A stretch of DNA of 16,039 nt from an uncultured Clostridia bacterium (GTDB lineage Bacteria; Bacillota; Clostridia; Oscillospirales; CAG-272). The notes below the pieces were generated by a model. It saw only the letters and a list, made by a program, of their open reading frames with translations. It had not been told where the DNA came from and did not search any database. Each line of letters begins with the position of its first letter. Position 1 is the first letter of the stretch. The stretch covers positions 1-16,039 of the forward strand of contig CANQMJ010000052.1 of NCBI GenBank assembly GCA_947624945.1, given 5' to 3'. The translations under genes and the position numbers were made by a program. Below, piece by piece: positions 7,250-14,923 of the stretch.

Positions 7250-7675
7250 TTATTTGCCGCTCTCCTCATACATTCTCGTGAAAACGTCGTGGAAATACGA
7301 CAAAACGGCGCGTCTTGTGACGATGCCGACAAAGCACCCTCTGTCGTCCGTTATCGGCACGAACGTACATTCCGTGATGCGCGAATAGAGCTCGTCGGGA
7401 CTGACGTCGATGGTGACAGCCGGATTGCGCTTCGTGCTGAGTATCTCCGATATGCGTATGCCCTCGAGCAGCTTCAGATCGTAAATGCCCCTCTCGACAA
7501 TAAGCCAGAGATAGTCGCCCTCGCTCACGTTGCCGACGTATCTGCCGTCGTCGGATATGACCGGCACCGTCGTGTAGCCGTGGCTGCGCATCTTTTCGAG
7601 TCCCTGTCTCATCGTGTCGGTGTCATGCACGAACGCGACGTTTATTTTCGGTATCATCAGTTTGATTATGTTCAT
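7250..7675 (-). CDS. Small protein with a pair of CBS domains
   Basis: This is a 141-residue protein made almost entirely of two CBS motifs (about 4-60 and 75-130). Visible hallmarks are GYTTVPVISDDGRYVGNVSEGD (33-54) in the first and FVPITDDRGCFVGIVTRR (105-122) in the second. Tandem CBS pairs (Bateman modules) bind adenosine nucleotides or related ligands and act as energy or ligand sensors. Stand-alone examples are common and usually of unknown target. The start has GAGGG at 7680-7684, four bases upstream, a rather short spacing. The lipoprotein gene follows 34 bases after the stop, so the two are probably co-transcribed. Whether that reflects shared function is unknown. I find no convincing minus-strand promoter in 7676-7800. 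Confidence 0.9.
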   Translation of the reverse strand: MNIIKLMIPKINVAFVHDTDTMRQGLEKMRSHGYTTVPVISDDGRYVGNVSEGDYLWLIVERGIYDLKLLEGIRISEILSTKRNPAVTIDVSPDELYSRITECTFVPITDDRGCFVGIVTRRAVLSYFHDVFTRMYEESGK

Positions 7676-7776
7676 TTTTCCCTCACGTAAACGTTATTTT
7701 ATATTTTGTCCCGCAGGACCGTATATTTTCAGCTTATGCGATTTTAACCTTTAATATTTACAATATTCCTGTTCAT

Positions 7777-7805
7777 TTGACACTTGCTATTTCTTAACAT
7801 ATATG
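7777..7805 (+). promoter_or_regulatory. Promoter of the alpha-galactosidase gene
   Basis: An exact TTGACA (7777-7782) lies 17 bases before TATATG (7800-7805). A second, overlapping option is TTGCTA (7784-7789), 17 bases, then TACACT (7807-7812), with TG correctly placed for an extended -10. Either gives a leader of roughly 35-45 bases before the ATG at 7854. Confidence 0.65.
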
Positions 7806-7811
7806 GTACAC

Positions 7812-7825
7812 TGAAAGCGAAGCCA
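7812..7825 (+). promoter_or_regulatory. Candidate CcpA operator (cre) at the alpha-galactosidase transcription start
   Basis: TGAAAGCGAAGCCA matches the catabolite-responsive element consensus WTGNAANCGNWNNCW at all but the first position. It overlaps the expected transcription start, where CcpA bound in the presence of glucose would block initiation. A cre site fits an alpha-galactosidase gene well, but it has been judged by eye only. Confidence 0.5.
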
Positions 7826-7853
7826 AACACAAATAATAATGGAGGACGATTTT

Positions 7854-8993
7854 ATGTTGGCTAAAAGACCGCCCCTCGGGTGGAACTCATGGAACACGTT
7901 CGGCGAGAACATCAGCGAAGACCTTATCCGCGAGATCGCCGACGCTATGGTATCGACGGGACTGCGCGACGCCGGCTACGAGTACGTCGTGATCGACGAC
8001 TGCTGGTCGCTTCGCCGCCGCGGACCGGACGGCAGGATCGTGCCCGATCCCAAGAAGTTTCCGTCGGGGATGAAAGCGCTCGCCGACTACATCCACGAAC
8101 GCGGACTTAAATTCGGCATGTACTCCGACGCGGGCACCAAGACGTGCGCGGGCTACCCGGGCAGCTTCGAGCACGAATTCATCGATGCGGAGACATTCGC
8201 GGAGTGGGGCGTCGACTATCTCAAGTACGACTTCTGCAACAAGCCCTGGATACAGAACGGTCCCATCCTCTACAACCGTATGTCGATGGCGCTCAAGTCG
8301 ACGGGACGCGACATACTGCTCTCCGCCTGCAACTGGGGCTCCGACCACGTCGAGACGTGGATACGTTCGCACGGCGCCGATATGTACCGTTCGACCGGCG
8401 ACATATGGGACAACTTTGACAGTGTGCGTCACATCGCGCGCAGTCAGATGGACAAGATCGCGTACAGCGGACCCGGCTGCTACAACGATATGGACATGCT
8501 CATCTGCGGCATGTACAGTCACGGCAACGTAGGCGGCGGCGAGCGCGGCGGCTGCTCCGACCTCGAATACCGCACGCACTTCGCGCTCTGGTGCATCTAC
8601 CAGTCGCCGCTGATGATAGGCTGCGACATACGCAAGATGAACGAACAGACGCTCGAACTGCTCAAGAATCCCGAGCTGCTCGCGATAGACCAGGACGAGG
8701 ACGCGCGTCCGCCGATGTTCTTCTCCGGCAACAACGAGTCTCCCGTCGTCGGCATGTTCAAGCATCTGTCGGGCGGCGAGTACCTGTTCGCGTACGTGAA
8801 CTACTCCGACCATGACGCAGGTGCATGCTGCGAGCTCTTCGACATAGGACTGTCATCCTGCGCCGGATACGGATTTGAGCTGCGCGACATCTTCACCGGC
8901 GAGGAATCGGGTCCGTACAACGACTATTTCTACATCCCGCGCATGGCGCCGCACGACATGAAGATCTACCGCGCGAAGCTCGTAAAGATGTGA
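7854..8993 (+). CDS. GH27 alpha-galactosidase
   Basis: This 379-residue enzyme is a clear glycoside hydrolase family 27 member, a retaining hydrolase that removes terminal alpha-linked galactose (or N-acetylgalactosamine) from oligosaccharides, galactomannans or glycoconjugates. It opens with the family signature PPLGWNSWNTFG, followed by VVIDDCW. The predicted nucleophile is Asp126 in YLKYDFC and the acid/base is Asp183 in RSTGDIWDNF. A compact C-terminal beta domain completes it, with no carbohydrate-binding module and no signal peptide, so it should act inside the cell on imported oligosaccharides. The start at 7854 is set by GGAGG (7841-7845). The ATG at 7839 lies against that site and is not used. 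No sugar transporter is adjacent. Confidence 0.95.
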   Translation: MLAKRPPLGWNSWNTFGENISEDLIREIADAMVSTGLRDAGYEYVVIDDCWSLRRRGPDGRIVPDPKKFPSGMKALADYIHERGLKFGMYSDAGTKTCAGYPGSFEHEFIDAETFAEWGVDYLKYDFCNKPWIQNGPILYNRMSMALKSTGRDILLSACNWGSDHVETWIRSHGADMYRSTGDIWDNFDSVRHIARSQMDKIAYSGPGCYNDMDMLICGMYSHGNVGGGERGGCSDLEYRTHFALWCIYQSPLMIGCDIRKMNEQTLELLKNPELLAIDQDEDARPPMFFSGNNESPVVGMFKHLSGGEYLFAYVNYSDHDAGACCELFDIGLSSCAGYGFELRDIFTGEESGPYNDYFYIPRMAPHDMKIYRAKLVKM

Positions 8994-9199
8994 GCGGCGA
9001 CAAGATAAACTATAACTGCATCCGCTGCGGCGCGCCGCTTTCGACCGACGAGATAGGACTTTACAAGAAGATGATAAACCGCGGCGCGGTCGAATTCATG
9101 TGTATCGAGTGCCTGTCGCGCGAGCTTTCTGTCTCCGTCGACGAGCTGCGCTCCCGCATCGAATACTTCCGCCGCATGGGTTGTATATTGTTTTTATGA
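8990..9199 (+). CDS. Small Cys4 zinc-ribbon-like protein
   Basis: A GTG start overlaps the alpha-galactosidase stop as GTGA, giving a 69-residue protein. Two pairs of cysteines, C10-x2-C13 (CIRCGAPL) and C38-x2-C41 (MCIECL), frame a conserved-looking DEIGLYKKMINRGAVEF stretch and are followed by a helical tail ending in YFRRMGC. Small proteins with this pattern occur widely in Clostridia without assigned function. The four cysteines suggest a structural zinc. There is no clear Shine-Dalgarno before the GTG, so expression probably depends on coupling to the upstream gene. Loss of reading frame is unlikely, since the Cys pairs are intact. I cannot name a family with certainty. Confidence 0.75.
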   Translation: MSGDKINYNCIRCGAPLSTDEIGLYKKMINRGAVEFMCIECLSRELSVSVDELRSRIEYFRRMGCILFL

Positions 9200-9214
9200 A
9201 TTCTTGGGTTTTGC

Positions 9215-9256
9215 GGGGGGAAGAAAAACTTTTTGAAAAAAGTTTTTCTTCCCCCC
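9215..9256. repeat. Perfect 20-bp inverted repeat between convergent genes (possible bidirectional terminator)
   Basis: Bases 9215-9234 (six G, then AAGAAAAACTTTTT) pair perfectly with 9237-9256, leaving only GA at the centre. A third, imperfect copy of the inner arm (TTTTTTCAAAAACTTTT, 9266-9282) follows. The arms lie between a plus-strand stop at 9199 and a minus-strand stop at 9307, where a bidirectional terminator is expected. No classic T-run follows the stem directly, because its GC end is outermost. It may instead be a dispersed hairpin element. Confidence 0.7.
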
Positions 9257-9306
9257 ACACCCCCTATTTTTTCAAAAACTTTTATTACCTTTTTATTTTT
9301 TCTTTT

Positions 9307-11328
9307 TTACTTTAGCGACATCCACTTGCCGTTGCCGTAATCCTTATTGAGCTGACGGATTATATCGTCGCCGAGGCGCTCGGTCCTAATCTTCGACCCC
9401 TCCGTCGACAAATGGTAGTTCGTGCCGCTCATATAGCGCGCCTCGAATATATAGTCCTCGATATCCGAGATGATCGTGATATGCAGGTTGTCGCGGATAT
9501 AATTTTCATAATCCATTCTGTGCGATTCGTTTTTTCCCTCTTTAACGAGCGCATTTTTGTTGAGGCTCGGGAACGAGAAATACGTCTTGGCGCCCGTCGC
9601 CGCGCACTTGTCGAACACGGAATTGATGTTGTCCACATCAATGTGACCCGTGCCGAGCGAATACGTTCCCTGCGAGCCGATGAAGTTTGATCTTTCGCCG
9701 CTTCTGAACCACGAGTTGTCGCCGTAGCGGTCGATGCCGTTCCAATAGTCGGTATAGCTCGTCGGCCACATCCAGTTGCGCGTGTTGTTGAACTCCGCGA
9801 ACGTGTCGAACACACCCTTATAATCGCGTATATCGACATGCGTCACGCTCTCGTATGCAGCCTCGAAGAACTGCCACATTATCGCGTTCCACGCGTTCGA
9901 GCCGAGCTGGAACTCGTTCGGCTCCGGCATGAACACGAATACGTCGTCCTCTTCGAGAAAATCGGAGATAAGGTCGATGAAGAACATGCCGCACGTCTGG
10001 TAGTGGAGCGCGTAGTCGATGATGTAGAACGCGCCGCCGAGCTCCTCCTCGAGCTGTGCGGACAGAACTCCGTATGTGCCGTTCGAACCCGACGTGAACA
10101 CAAGCTTGCGCATGTCGTGCTCCGTCGCGTACACGAGGCGCTCATACTTTATCGAGTATGTGCCGTGGTCCGCCGTCTGATACGTTGGCGTGCGCGCCGC
10201 GTATACGTTCAGAGTCGAAAAGTTATTGCACTTTGAAAACGACCTGTCGGATATAGTCGTTATCGTGTCGGGCATATAGAGCGTCGACAGTCCGCACGAC
10301 GTGAACGCGCTCCTCTCCACCGTCGCTATCGTCGACGGCAAAATGATCGTGTCCGCGTCTGCATCGGAGAAAGCCTTCGACTCGATCGTGGTCACGTTCG
10401 TGTGCCTGTACGTTGCCGGCACGACTATCGTGTCATAGTTGCCGCTGTACGACGTCACCGCATACTCGTTGCCGACGCGCTTGAACTCGAACGCGTCAGA
10501 CGGCGTTTCCTCCGCCCACACGCAGTAGAGGTCGACGACTGTCTCGTCGCTTATTATGTTCCATCCGCAAGCATAATAGTCGCCGCTGCCGTCCGGCTCG
10601 GTGTTGTATCCGAGCAGCACATAGCCGTCGCGCACGAACATGCCGTAATTCGGCAACGTATTCGCGTAGAAGTGGAAGTCGTCAACTACCGTATCGACGA
10701 ACGATGCGCCGCCGTCGTAAGTCTTGCCGCCGTTCATGTCGTAGCGCACGATGCGCGCGCCATCGTCGAGGAAGTTCGCGATGAGATCCATATTCTTCTC
10801 TATCGCAAACGTGTACTTGCTGTCCGTGCTTATTATCGTGCCGCCGTCCTCGAGGCTCTTGCCGACCGTCCAGCCCGCGAACATCTTCTTTCTCGCCGCC
10901 TTTGCCGATACCGTGACTGTGTCGTCCTCGGTCACGTTCGTCCAATCCTTCTCACCCTTCGTGACGCTTCCGCCCTCGGTCGCTCTCGCGCGGTACTTGT
11001 ACGTCATATAGTCGCGCACCGTCGCCTTTATCGTCGTCGGATACCATACGTCCGAAAGCGTGATATGACCGTTTTCGTATACGGCTCCGTCCGAAAGTAT
11101 GACCTTCATCCCGTCGGGAACGGTCACGTCAAAATCGGCGCTCCCGCCCGCATCGACTGTCACGACGCTGTCGCCGTTGACGGTCAGATTGTCCGCCGAC
11201 GCGAGCATTACGCGCACGGGATAGTCTATCGCCGCCGCCCTTGCCTTGGCGCACGCAGTCAGAGCCAAGAGCGCCGCCGACGCGAGCGCGAGCATCAAAA
11301 AGAGCCGTATGCGGGATGAACCTTTCAT
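9307..11328 (-). CDS. Modular surface lipoprotein: InlB-type repeats, BspA-like LRR and an SGNH-like C-terminal domain
   Basis: This is a 673-residue lipoprotein (lipobox LTAC, Cys26). In order I read a beta-rich region (35-105), a divergent bacterial repeat with ATEGGSVTKG and MFAGWTVG (115-187), an InlB B-like repeat starting RYDMNGGKTYDGG (195-272), about two BspA-type leucine-rich repeat units (298-367: TTIESKAF, TIILPSTIATVERSAF, LYMPDTITTISDRSF), and a C-terminal domain (about 395-673) resembling SGNH hydrolases. Its marks are FTSGSNGTYG with possible nucleophile Ser415, ALHYQTCGMFF, DVFVFMPEPNEF and NYHLSTEGSKIRTERL with His639. The Asp normally just before that His is not evident, so activity is unsure. 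GGAGG (11335-11339) sets the start. It lies 39 bases after rodA and is probably co-transcribed. A role in adhesion or envelope or glycan modification is an inference. Confidence 0.85.
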   Translation of the reverse strand: MKGSSRIRLFLMLALASAALLALTACAKARAAAIDYPVRVMLASADNLTVNGDSVVTVDAGGSADFDVTVPDGMKVILSDGAVYENGHITLSDVWYPTTIKATVRDYMTYKYRARATEGGSVTKGEKDWTNVTEDDTVTVSAKAARKKMFAGWTVGKSLEDGGTIISTDSKYTFAIEKNMDLIANFLDDGARIVRYDMNGGKTYDGGASFVDTVVDDFHFYANTLPNYGMFVRDGYVLLGYNTEPDGSGDYYACGWNIISDETVVDLYCVWAEETPSDAFEFKRVGNEYAVTSYSGNYDTIVVPATYRHTNVTTIESKAFSDADADTIILPSTIATVERSAFTSCGLSTLYMPDTITTISDRSFSKCNNFSTLNVYAARTPTYQTADHGTYSIKYERLVYATEHDMRKLVFTSGSNGTYGVLSAQLEEELGGAFYIIDYALHYQTCGMFFIDLISDFLEEDDVFVFMPEPNEFQLGSNAWNAIMWQFFEAAYESVTHVDIRDYKGVFDTFAEFNNTRNWMWPTSYTDYWNGIDRYGDNSWFRSGERSNFIGSQGTYSLGTGHIDVDNINSVFDKCAATGAKTYFSFPSLNKNALVKEGKNESHRMDYENYIRDNLHITIISDIEDYIFEARYMSGTNYHLSTEGSKIRTERLGDDIIRQLNKDYGNGKWMSLK

Positions 11329-11367
11329 AAAGAGCCTCCGTTGCTTTGCGATTTTGTGAAGGTCTGT

Positions 11368-12501
11368 CTACGCTTTTTCGCGTTCGAAATAATACTTTGT
11401 GTTATGGAGACGCACGCTCTGCGGCAGTCCGAGTATGAGCCATGTGAACAGCATCGACGAGCCGCCGTACGACAGAAACGGCATCGTTATGCCGACGACG
11501 GGCAGCATCGCGAGGTTCATGCCCATATTCTCCGCCGTCTGCGCTATCATGACGGCGACGGCGCCCGCGCACATAAACGCGCCCATATCCTTGCGCGACG
11601 TCCTCGCGACGTGTACGATGCGGATTATAAGCACCATCATCAGCGCCATGTAGCACATAACGCCGAAGAATCCGAATTTCTCGGCGACGATCGAGAAAAA
11701 GCAGTCCGTCGTCGCGACCGGCACTTTTAGATACTCCGTGCCGCCCTTAAGTCCCGCGCCCCAGAATCCGCCCGCCGATATGGCTGCGCGGCTCATCAGC
11801 GCCTGATACCCCTTGTTCTGCGGGTCTATCATCGGGTCAAAGCCCGTAAGTATACGCATCTGCTGATACTCGCCGAGATGCGGCCATATATACGGGAACG
11901 CGATGACGACGGCGACGACGGCTCCGAGATAGTACCACAGCGACAGTCCCGCCGTGTACATCATCACAGCGATAACGCACATGAAAACGAGCGCCGACCC
12001 GAGGTCGTCTATCCATATGACCATGCCGATGATGACCATCGCGTGTATGCCGACGGCGATGAGATTTTTCGGATGGTTTATCTTTTTTTTGACGATGTCG
12101 ATGTGCTTCGCCATCGACATTATGAACATTATCTTGATAGTCTCCGTCGGCTGCCAGTCTATGGGACCGAGGTCGACCCACAGTCTCGGTCCGTTCGGGT
12201 CGGCGGGGTTATAACCCCTGACCTTTACGAGCACGAGCAGCGCCATCGACAAAAGCGACAGCGGCAGCCAAAAGCGCGATATGAGCGCGTCATAGTCGAA
12301 CAGCGCCATCACGACGACGCCGCAGAGACCGAGCACCGTCGCCGCCGACTGTATGAGGAACATGCGCGAGCCGCCCGCGTACTGGTCCTTTATGCCGTAG
12401 AGCGTTATTATCGAAATGAGCGACATGCCGAGCGCGCACGCGAGCATCACAAAGTCAAGCCGACGAAGCCGCTCGGACAGCGACGTCGAAAATACCTTCA
12501 T
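11368..12501 (-). CDS. rodA: RodA / SEDS-family peptidoglycan glycosyltransferase
   Basis: The 377-residue polytopic membrane protein belongs to the SEDS family, which polymerises lipid II into glycan strands with a partner class B penicillin-binding protein. Family marks are DWQPTETIKI (115-124), DDLGSALVF (165-173) containing the likely catalytic Asp166, QNKGYQALMSRAAISAGGFWG (228-248 region), TDCFFSIVAEKFGFFG (265-280) and the signature GITMPFLSYGGSSM (337-350). The usual PDLG is DDLG here. The compact length and the QxxGYQ region favour RodA (elongation) over FtsW or SpoVE, but no mreBCD or PBP gene is in view to confirm it. A GGGG-type ribosome site precedes the ATG. It starts 18 bases after proS, so it is an operon partner. 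Confidence 0.9.
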   Translation of the reverse strand: MKVFSTSLSERLRRLDFVMLACALGMSLISIITLYGIKDQYAGGSRMFLIQSAATVLGLCGVVVMALFDYDALISRFWLPLSLLSMALLVLVKVRGYNPADPNGPRLWVDLGPIDWQPTETIKIMFIMSMAKHIDIVKKKINHPKNLIAVGIHAMVIIGMVIWIDDLGSALVFMCVIAVMMYTAGLSLWYYLGAVVAVVIAFPYIWPHLGEYQQMRILTGFDPMIDPQNKGYQALMSRAAISAGGFWGAGLKGGTEYLKVPVATTDCFFSIVAEKFGFFGVMCYMALMMVLIIRIVHVARTSRKDMGAFMCAGAVAVMIAQTAENMGMNLAMLPVVGITMPFLSYGGSSMLFTWLILGLPQSVRLHNTKYYFEREKA

Positions 12502-12519
12502 CTTTCCCCGTTTATATTA

Positions 12520-13959
12520 TCAATATGCGACGGCGAAATACACCATTTCCGCCGCGGGCCTCCCGCAGCACGCGCATTTGTCGTCGAAATGCTCCTGCTC
12601 GAACGGTATGCAGCGCGAGGTGACGCCCGTCTTTTCCTTTATTTCTTCCTCGCAGTGCGGGTCGCCGCACCACATCAGCTTTATAAAGCCGTCGCCGTGC
12701 TCCTTGCGGCACTCGATTATCTCGTCGATACTGCGGCAGCGGTACGTGCGCGCTTCCCTGTTGGCGAGCGCCTTTGCGTAAAGTCCCGCACGGACTGCTT
12801 CGAGCTTCTCCGTCACGGTCTTTTCGATTCCTTCGAGCGATACAGTTTCCTTTTCGCCGTCGTGACGCGTCGCGACGACGCACTGACTCGCCTCGATGTC
12901 GCGCGGTCCGAGCTCTATCCTGACCGGCACGCCCTTCATCTCGTATTCCGCATACTTCCAGCCGGGCGAGTTGTCGCTGTCGTCGAGCTTGACGCGGCAT
13001 ACGGCGGACAGTCTGTCGGCGAGCGCCTTCGCTGCCTCGAGCACGCCCTCCTTATGCTGCGCTACGGGTATCACCACGACCTGTATCGGCGCGATCGCCG
13101 GCGGCAGCACGAGTCCGTTGTCGTCGCCGTGCGTCATTATGACGCCGCCTATCATGCGCGTCGTCACGCCCCACGACGTCTGGAACGGGTGCACGAGCTT
13201 GTTTTCCCTGTCCGTATATGTGATATCGAACGCTCGCGCGAATCCGTCGCCGAAATAGTGCGACGTGCCCGCCTGCAGCGACTTGCCGTCGTGCATCATC
13301 GCCTCGATGGCGTACGTAGCCTCCGCGCCCGCGAACTTGTCGCTGTCGGTCTTTCTTCCCTTGACGACCGGGATAGCGAGCTCGTTTTCGTGGAAGTCGG
13401 CGTAGATATTGAGCATGCGCTCCGTCTCCTCTATCGCCTCAGCCGCCGTCGCGTGCATCGTGTGACCCTCCTGCCACAAAAACTCGCGGCTGCGCAGGAA
13501 AGGTCTCGTCGTCTTTTCCCATCTCACGACCGAGCACCACTGATTGTACAGCTTCGGCAGGTCGCGGTAGCTCTTGATTATGTTCGCATAGTGCTCGCAG
13601 AACAGCGTTTCCGACGTCGGACGGACGCAGAGACGCTCCGGCAGAAGCTCGGAGCCGCCGTGCGTCACCCATGCGACCTCGGGCGCGAAGCCCTCGACGT
13701 GGTCCTTTTCCTTTTGCAACAGCGACTCGGGGATAAAGAGCGGCATATAGACGTTTTCATGTCCCGTCGCCTTGAACTTGGAGTCGAGGATATGCTGCAT
13801 ATTCTCCCATATCGCATATCCGTACGGGCGGATTATCATGCATCCGCGAACGCTCGAATAGTCGATGAGGTCTGCTTTCGTGCATACGTCCGTGTACCAG
13901 CGGGCGAAATCCGTTTCCATCGACGTTATGGCGGATACTTTCTTTTTCTCGTTCGGCAT
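12520..13959 (-). CDS. proS: Prolyl-tRNA synthetase, short (archaeal/eukaryotic-like, type 3) form
   Basis: The 479-residue class II enzyme charges tRNA-Pro. It has the short architecture lacking the bacterial-type editing insertion: a catalytic domain with motif 2 RWEKTTRPFLRSREF (146-160) and motif 3 around MTHGDDNGLVLPP (275-287), an anticodon-binding domain (about 290-400), and a C-terminal zinc-binding domain with cysteines at 431, 436, 462 and 464/465. I start at the ATG at 13959. A longer frame begins at an ATG at 14004, but that codon lies only two bases past the -10 box, at or before the expected transcription start, so it cannot be in the mRNA leader. The ribosome site is weak (AAGAAAGTG). 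The leader is about 40 bases, too short for a T-box. Confidence 0.93.
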   Translation of the reverse strand: MPNEKKKVSAITSMETDFARWYTDVCTKADLIDYSSVRGCMIIRPYGYAIWENMQHILDSKFKATGHENVYMPLFIPESLLQKEKDHVEGFAPEVAWVTHGGSELLPERLCVRPTSETLFCEHYANIIKSYRDLPKLYNQWCSVVRWEKTTRPFLRSREFLWQEGHTMHATAAEAIEETERMLNIYADFHENELAIPVVKGRKTDSDKFAGAEATYAIEAMMHDGKSLQAGTSHYFGDGFARAFDITYTDRENKLVHPFQTSWGVTTRMIGGVIMTHGDDNGLVLPPAIAPIQVVVIPVAQHKEGVLEAAKALADRLSAVCRVKLDDSDNSPGWKYAEYEMKGVPVRIELGPRDIEASQCVVATRHDGEKETVSLEGIEKTVTEKLEAVRAGLYAKALANREARTYRCRSIDEIIECRKEHGDGFIKLMWCGDPHCEEEIKEKTGVTSRCIPFEQEHFDDKCACCGRPAAEMVYFAVAY

Positions 13960-14006
13960 TATATCATTTTCACTTTCTTTATATGGCGATACCGTAGTTT
14001 CCATTT

Positions 14007-14035
14007 ATTATATCGCAAATCGAGCGCTTTGTCAA
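14007..14035 (-). promoter_or_regulatory. Consensus sigma-A promoter of the proS-rodA-lipoprotein operon
   Basis: Reading leftwards, exact TTGACA (14030-14035), 17 bases, then exact TATAAT (14007-14012). It predicts a start near 14000. This position decides the proS start codon. Confidence 0.95.
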
Positions 14036-14048
14036 GTATACAGTATCG

Positions 14049-14058
14049 CGGCATGCCG
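14049..14058. promoter_or_regulatory. 10-bp palindrome between divergent promoters
   Basis: CGGCATGCCG is self-complementary and sits between the proS promoter and the plus-strand promoter at 14079. It could be a shared operator, but ten bases may also be chance in CG-rich DNA. Confidence 0.2.
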
Positions 14059-14078
14059 TATGCGGCGCAAAAAAGCAC

Positions 14079-14107
14079 TTGATTTATCCGCGCTCTTGTG
14101 GTAGAAT
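14079..14107 (+). promoter_or_regulatory. Sigma-A-type promoter of the membrane-protein / hom operon
   Basis: TTGATT (14079-14084), 17 bases, then TAGAAT (14102-14107), facing away from the proS promoter. Transcription should start near 14114, about 27 bases before the ATG at 14141. Confidence 0.75.
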
Positions 14108-14140
14108 AAAAAGGATATTTTTGAGAGAAGCGGTGATAAC

Positions 14141-14923
14141 ATGGCTGAAAAGAAACACTTTCTCGACGATTTCGAGAATTACGAGGTCACGGAGGACCAC
14201 AGACCCTCTCGTTTCGGCTATTTCATGAAGTGGATCTTCTTCGGGATAATACTGATCGCGAACGCCGCGCTCATTTTTCGCGTCTGCATGGCGGAGGACC
14301 CGAAATTCGTCAAATCGCTCTCCGTCAACGACAGGCTGCGCGACGCATACGCCGCCTCGCCCGACGACTTCGTCATAGTGAGGCAGTCCGTGTACGACAT
14401 GTATACGCCCGACGGGCTATACTATTCGACGGGACTTTTCTATATCCCCGCTGCAAATCAGCTCCAGGTCTCCGTCCGCTACAACGTCCGCACCGCCGAT
14501 CAGGCAATGACGGGCACGACCGCGAACAATAACGTCGTCAATATGCTTGACGATATCGGTTTCTTCTACGACCTCACATCTATCCACGGCGACCTTTTAG
14601 AATATGCAAAGGAGAACGTCACGATATCCCCCGACGATATGCGCTCCGGCGACTATTTCGCATACCGCCTCGTCGACAGCAACGGGAACTTTTACGAGCC
14701 GACGACGTCGGAAAAATATACGCGTCTTTTGTATGTCTATCACAAGCTGACGTTCGACGGCGTCCCCGCCGAAGGCGTCGACTTTTACGTCGAGATATAC
14801 CCGATGTTCGGCTCGACGCCCGATTACGACGACGTGATAGCGCGTATGCAGCTTTACTCCCTCGAGCGCAACTCCGACGAGTATAAGATCTCGTCCTCTC
14901 TCCGAAAGGAGCTCTCAAAGTGA
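14141..14923 (+). CDS. Uncharacterised single-pass membrane protein
   Basis: The 260-residue protein has a charged cytoplasmic N-terminus (MAEKKHFLDDFENYEVTEDH), one transmembrane helix (about 29-48, KWIFFGIILIANAALIFRVC) and a soluble remainder predicted to be outside. Contents include RQSVYDMYTPDGLYYSTGLF, a patterned beta-rich region with LQVSVRYNV, and KLTFDGVPAEGVDFYVEIY near the end, which reads like an immunoglobulin-like or similar beta sandwich. I do not recognise a named family. The start follows GAGAGAAG and a good promoter. The next gene overlaps its stop as GTGA, so it is first in an operon of two membrane proteins and hom. Confidence 0.85.
   Translation: MAEKKHFLDDFENYEVTEDHRPSRFGYFMKWIFFGIILIANAALIFRVCMAEDPKFVKSLSVNDRLRDAYAASPDDFVIVRQSVYDMYTPDGLYYSTGLFYIPAANQLQVSVRYNVRTADQAMTGTTANNNVVNMLDDIGFFYDLTSIHGDLLEYAKENVTISPDDMRSGDYFAYRLVDSNGNFYEPTTSEKYTRLLYVYHKLTFDGVPAEGVDFYVEIYPMFGSTPDYDDVIARMQLYSLERNSDEYKISSSLRKELSK

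Noticed and set aside
7676..7776. A promoter for the CBS-domain gene
   Set aside because: Several AT-rich -10-like hexamers occur on the minus strand, but none has a fair -35 at 16-18 bases, so I do not assign one.
13960..14006. A T-box or other riboswitch before proS
   Set aside because: The expected leader is only about 40 bases, too short for any known T-box, and no stem or terminator is visible.
11878..14082. A 734-codon open frame on the plus strand opposite rodA and proS
   Set aside because: It is antisense to two clear conserved genes, its product is Arg/His/Val-rich low-complexity sequence with no recognisable motif, and long antisense frames are expected where codons such as TTA, CTA and TCA are rare, as here.
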